From contig OZ245773.1 of assembly GCA_965227645.1 (NCBI GenBank), forward strand, positions 1,426,001-1,490,000: 64,000 bases of DNA. Direction: 5' to 3'. The position numbers were made by a program, and so were the translations under genes. This document shows, in pieces, positions 62,193-64,000 of the stretch. The number at the start of each line of letters is the position of its first letter. The stretch's first letter is position 1. The notes beneath the pieces were generated by a model. The model saw nothing but the letters and a program-made list of their open reading frames with translations, was not told where the DNA came from and did no database searches. The stretch is from Flavimaribacter sp024343425 (GTDB taxonomy: Bacteria; Pseudomonadota; Alphaproteobacteria; Rhizobiales; Rhizobiaceae).

Positions 62193-63632
62193 TCAGACGA
62201 ACGTCGGGATTTCCGTGAGCGTTTCGGCGAGCCGGCGAGGACCGTCCGACTGGCCGATGGCGCGCACGGAAGCGATCAGCCGGTCCTGACTCTCGACATC
62301 GAGAACTGCGCAACACGCGCGGAATTTTTCTTCGAGATCGGCGTCGCTCATGGGGAGCAGCGGTCCGCCGCGATAGCGCGTGTCGGCCTCGGCTTCCAGG
62401 CGCCCTCCATCCTTCAGATGGAACACAACCCGAGAACGGATCAGATCAAAGCCCCTGGCGTTGATTTGCGGATCGACCGCAGTTGATATCCGTTTTTGCA
62501 TCTCCTGGAAGGCTGGCGCGCAGACGACATCGTCCTCGAATTCCGGAAGGCCGGCGCTTCGGTGGAGAACCAGCATTGAAATCAACGCGGCCATCGAAAA
62601 TTTCGCCTGGAGGCCGTTTTTTGCGACGGCGTAGCGGATCGGATTCAGGATGTTGTCGCCGGCGAAGAATTCGATCCTGGCGACGTTTTCGGGCGCGACG
62701 TCGTTGTCAATGACAAGCTTGCGGACCATGTCCATGGCCTGGTGGGTGAGGATCCCGCTGGGGTAGGGCTTGATGCTGACGCCGGGATCGAGGATCGACC
62801 AGGTCCGTCCCATCCCCTGATCCAGTTTTTCAAGCGAGAAGCCGTTAGCGAGCACAGCTGCGAAACCCCATTTGCCGTCCAGAGCTTCCGGATCGGCGGT
62901 GAAGCCGCGCTTCGCCATCAAGGCGGCCAGAACGCCGTTTTCCGATGCGCGTCCGACATGCCACGGTTTGGCCATCGTGCCGAAGCTGCATCTCACACCT
63001 GCGGCCATGCTTGCGGCAAGGCCAAGCGCGTGGCGCATCTCCGTTTCGTTGAGTTCCAGAAGCCAGGCGGCCGCTGTCGCAGCGCCGAAGGTCGCCACGG
63101 TGCCTGAGGAATGATGCCCGCGCAGATAATGCTCGGGCTTCAGCCATTCCGAGATCTTGCAGGAAACCTCGAAACCAATGTTGAAGGCGGCGAGAAACCG
63201 ATCGCCGTCCACATGCCCCAACATCTGCGAAACGGAAAGCGCTGAGGAGAGGGGGGCGGTCGTTGGGTGCGTGAGCAATCCGTAAACATGGTTTGGGTCA
63301 TGGCTTACCTGCGTGTCGTCAAAATCGTGCGCATGGGCGGATATGCCGAATGCGCGCGCTGCAACTTGAGCAGGGACCTTTCTCTGCCCGGCTCCCAGCA
63401 GAAAGGCGTCCTCGCGCCCGCCGTCGGAAGCAGCCATCGAGACAACGATGCGGGTGGCCTCGTCACTCAGACCCGCAACATAAAGCCCGACCGTGTCGAG
63501 CATGCACCTTTTCGCAATTTCGAGAGCTTCAGCTGGAACATCGGCGAATCCGGTGGACAGCGAAAAGCTAACAGCCTGTTGCGTAACATTGGTGTTAAAT
63601 GACTGAAAATCTTGTTTTTTCTCGATTGTCAC
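62193..63632 (-). CDS. MmgE/PrpD family protein
   Basis: 479 residues, full length. Family motifs: KRCMLDTVGLYVAGL, HAHDFDDTQVSHDPNH (active-site His/Asp region), HHSSGTVATFGAA, FGTMAKPWHVGRASENG and a C-terminal lid domain. Starts with GTG at 63632. Two bases separate it from the convergent M42 gene. The substrate (citrate-like acid, or cyclic amide) is not known; its location suggests a role in metabolism of imported compounds. Confidence 0.88.
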   Translation of the reverse strand: MTIEKKQDFQSFNTNVTQQAVSFSLSTGFADVPAEALEIAKRCMLDTVGLYVAGLSDEATRIVVSMAASDGGREDAFLLGAGQRKVPAQVAARAFGISAHAHDFDDTQVSHDPNHVYGLLTHPTTAPLSSALSVSQMLGHVDGDRFLAAFNIGFEVSCKISEWLKPEHYLRGHHSSGTVATFGAATAAAWLLELNETEMRHALGLAASMAAGVRCSFGTMAKPWHVGRASENGVLAALMAKRGFTADPEALDGKWGFAAVLANGFSLEKLDQGMGRTWSILDPGVSIKPYPSGILTHQAMDMVRKLVIDNDVAPENVARIEFFAGDNILNPIRYAVAKNGLQAKFSMAALISMLVLHRSAGLPEFEDDVVCAPAFQEMQKRISTAVDPQINARGFDLIRSRVVFHLKDGGRLEAEADTRYRGGPLLPMSDADLEEKFRACCAVLDVESQDRLIASVRAIGQSDGPRRLAETLTEIPTFV

Positions 63633-63683
63633 TACCGCGTTTCCTCTCGACTGCGCACAGGTGTCTGTGTTTTCAAATATTAA

Positions 63684-63695
63684 ATTGTTGACAAT
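63684..63695. promoter_or_regulatory. Palindrome ATTGT-N2-ACAAT between PrpD and GntR genes
   Basis: Perfect inverted repeat ATTGTTGACAAT in the 114-bp divergent region; likely operator for the GntR gene starting at 63747. Confidence 0.5.
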
Positions 63696-63746
63696 CTTGG
63701 ATCATTATTTGACGATATGCAAGACGAATACGAGGAATTCTGACTG

Positions 63747-64000
63747 ATGTCCGACATCGATCTCCTGGCCCTTCGACAAAGCAGCACGCTTTCGGAACTG
63801 GTCGCAGACAAGATGGAAAAGCTGATCCTGAGCGGCCAACTTGCGGCCGGCGAACGGATCAATGAAGCCGTACTCGCCAAGGAGCTTGGCGTGAGCCGCG
63901 GTCCCGTGCGAGAGGCTTCAATGTTGCTGACCAGCAGGGGGCTGGTGGAGTTCATCGCCTTTCGCGGCGCTTTCGTGCGCAAGATCAGCCGGGCGGAATT
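63747..64000 (+). CDS. GntR family transcriptional regulator, N-terminal part
   Basis: The first 84 residues only; the gene runs off the window. Winged HTH: LVADKMEKLILSGQLAAGERINEAVLAKELGVSRGPVREASMLLTSRGLV, followed by the wing FRGAFVRKIS. The length after the HTH cannot be seen, but the HTH type goes with FCD-class proteins. Divergent from the PrpD-family gene, its probable target. Confidence 0.85.
   Translation, partial: MSDIDLLALRQSSTLSELVADKMEKLILSGQLAAGERINEAVLAKELGVSRGPVREASMLLTSRGLVEFIAFRGAFVRKISRAE

Overview
The window looks like chromosome of a GC-rich alphaproteobacterium, probably Hyphomicrobiales (rhizobial/Phyllobacteriaceae-like). This is an inference from base composition, liv- and dpp-type transporter operons, ethylmalonyl-CoA-pathway-like enzymes, a split N-acetylglutaminylglutamine amide (NAGGN) osmolyte locus and the insertion sequences present. 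No rRNA, tRNA or CRISPR array was seen.

Region A (1-28.1 kb) is a large acyl-CoA catabolic region. It holds six short-chain dehydrogenases, three acyl-CoA dehydrogenases, three crotonases, two AMP-forming CoA ligases, a mesaconyl-CoA-hydratase-like MaoC protein, two HpcH/HpaI CoA-ester lyases, an MBL hydrolase, an SMP-30 lactonase, a flavin monooxygenase, two TetR regulators and a complete liv-type ABC importer. A degenerate TAAC-N4-GTTA motif lies in five of its promoter regions, suggesting one TetR-controlled regulon. The gene set fits uptake and degradation of a cyclic or methyl-branched acid; the substrate cannot be read from the sequence.

Region B (28.1-31.4 kb) is a transposon pile-up: an intact IS110/IS1111 element inside a decayed IS5/IS427 element, next to an IS701 transposase remnant. 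Region C (31.4-40.2 kb) is a sugar-acid/polyol operon: solute-binding protein, enolase-superfamily enzyme, GMC oxidoreductase with its small subunit, two permeases, a GntR regulator and an ATPase. It starts at a perfect 16-bp palindrome and ends in an aldehyde dehydrogenase gene cut off next to another IS5-family element.

Region D (41.6-48 kb) carries an IS630 element and an integrative element sitting at the 5' end of dusA: tyrosine recombinase, AlpA/Xis-like protein, a small protein, a possible replication protein with an internal array of alternating 9-bp repeats, and a Spo11/Top6A-like protein resembling the partnerless 'Mini-A' type. This is the least described part of the window.

Region E (48-64 kb) holds dusA and the NAGGN genes: ngs (GNAT/ATP-grasp), asnO (amidotransferase) and, 8.5 kb away, the third member, the M42 peptidase. 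Between them lie a MarR gene, an M20 amidohydrolase and a dipeptide-type ABC transporter whose second permease is fused to an ATPase, followed by its GntR regulator. Similar TTGT-N3-ACAA-like palindromes in front of the M20/solute-binding pair, the M42 gene and the final PrpD/GntR pair suggest shared control, and a possible uptake-and-recycling branch added to the osmolyte pathway.
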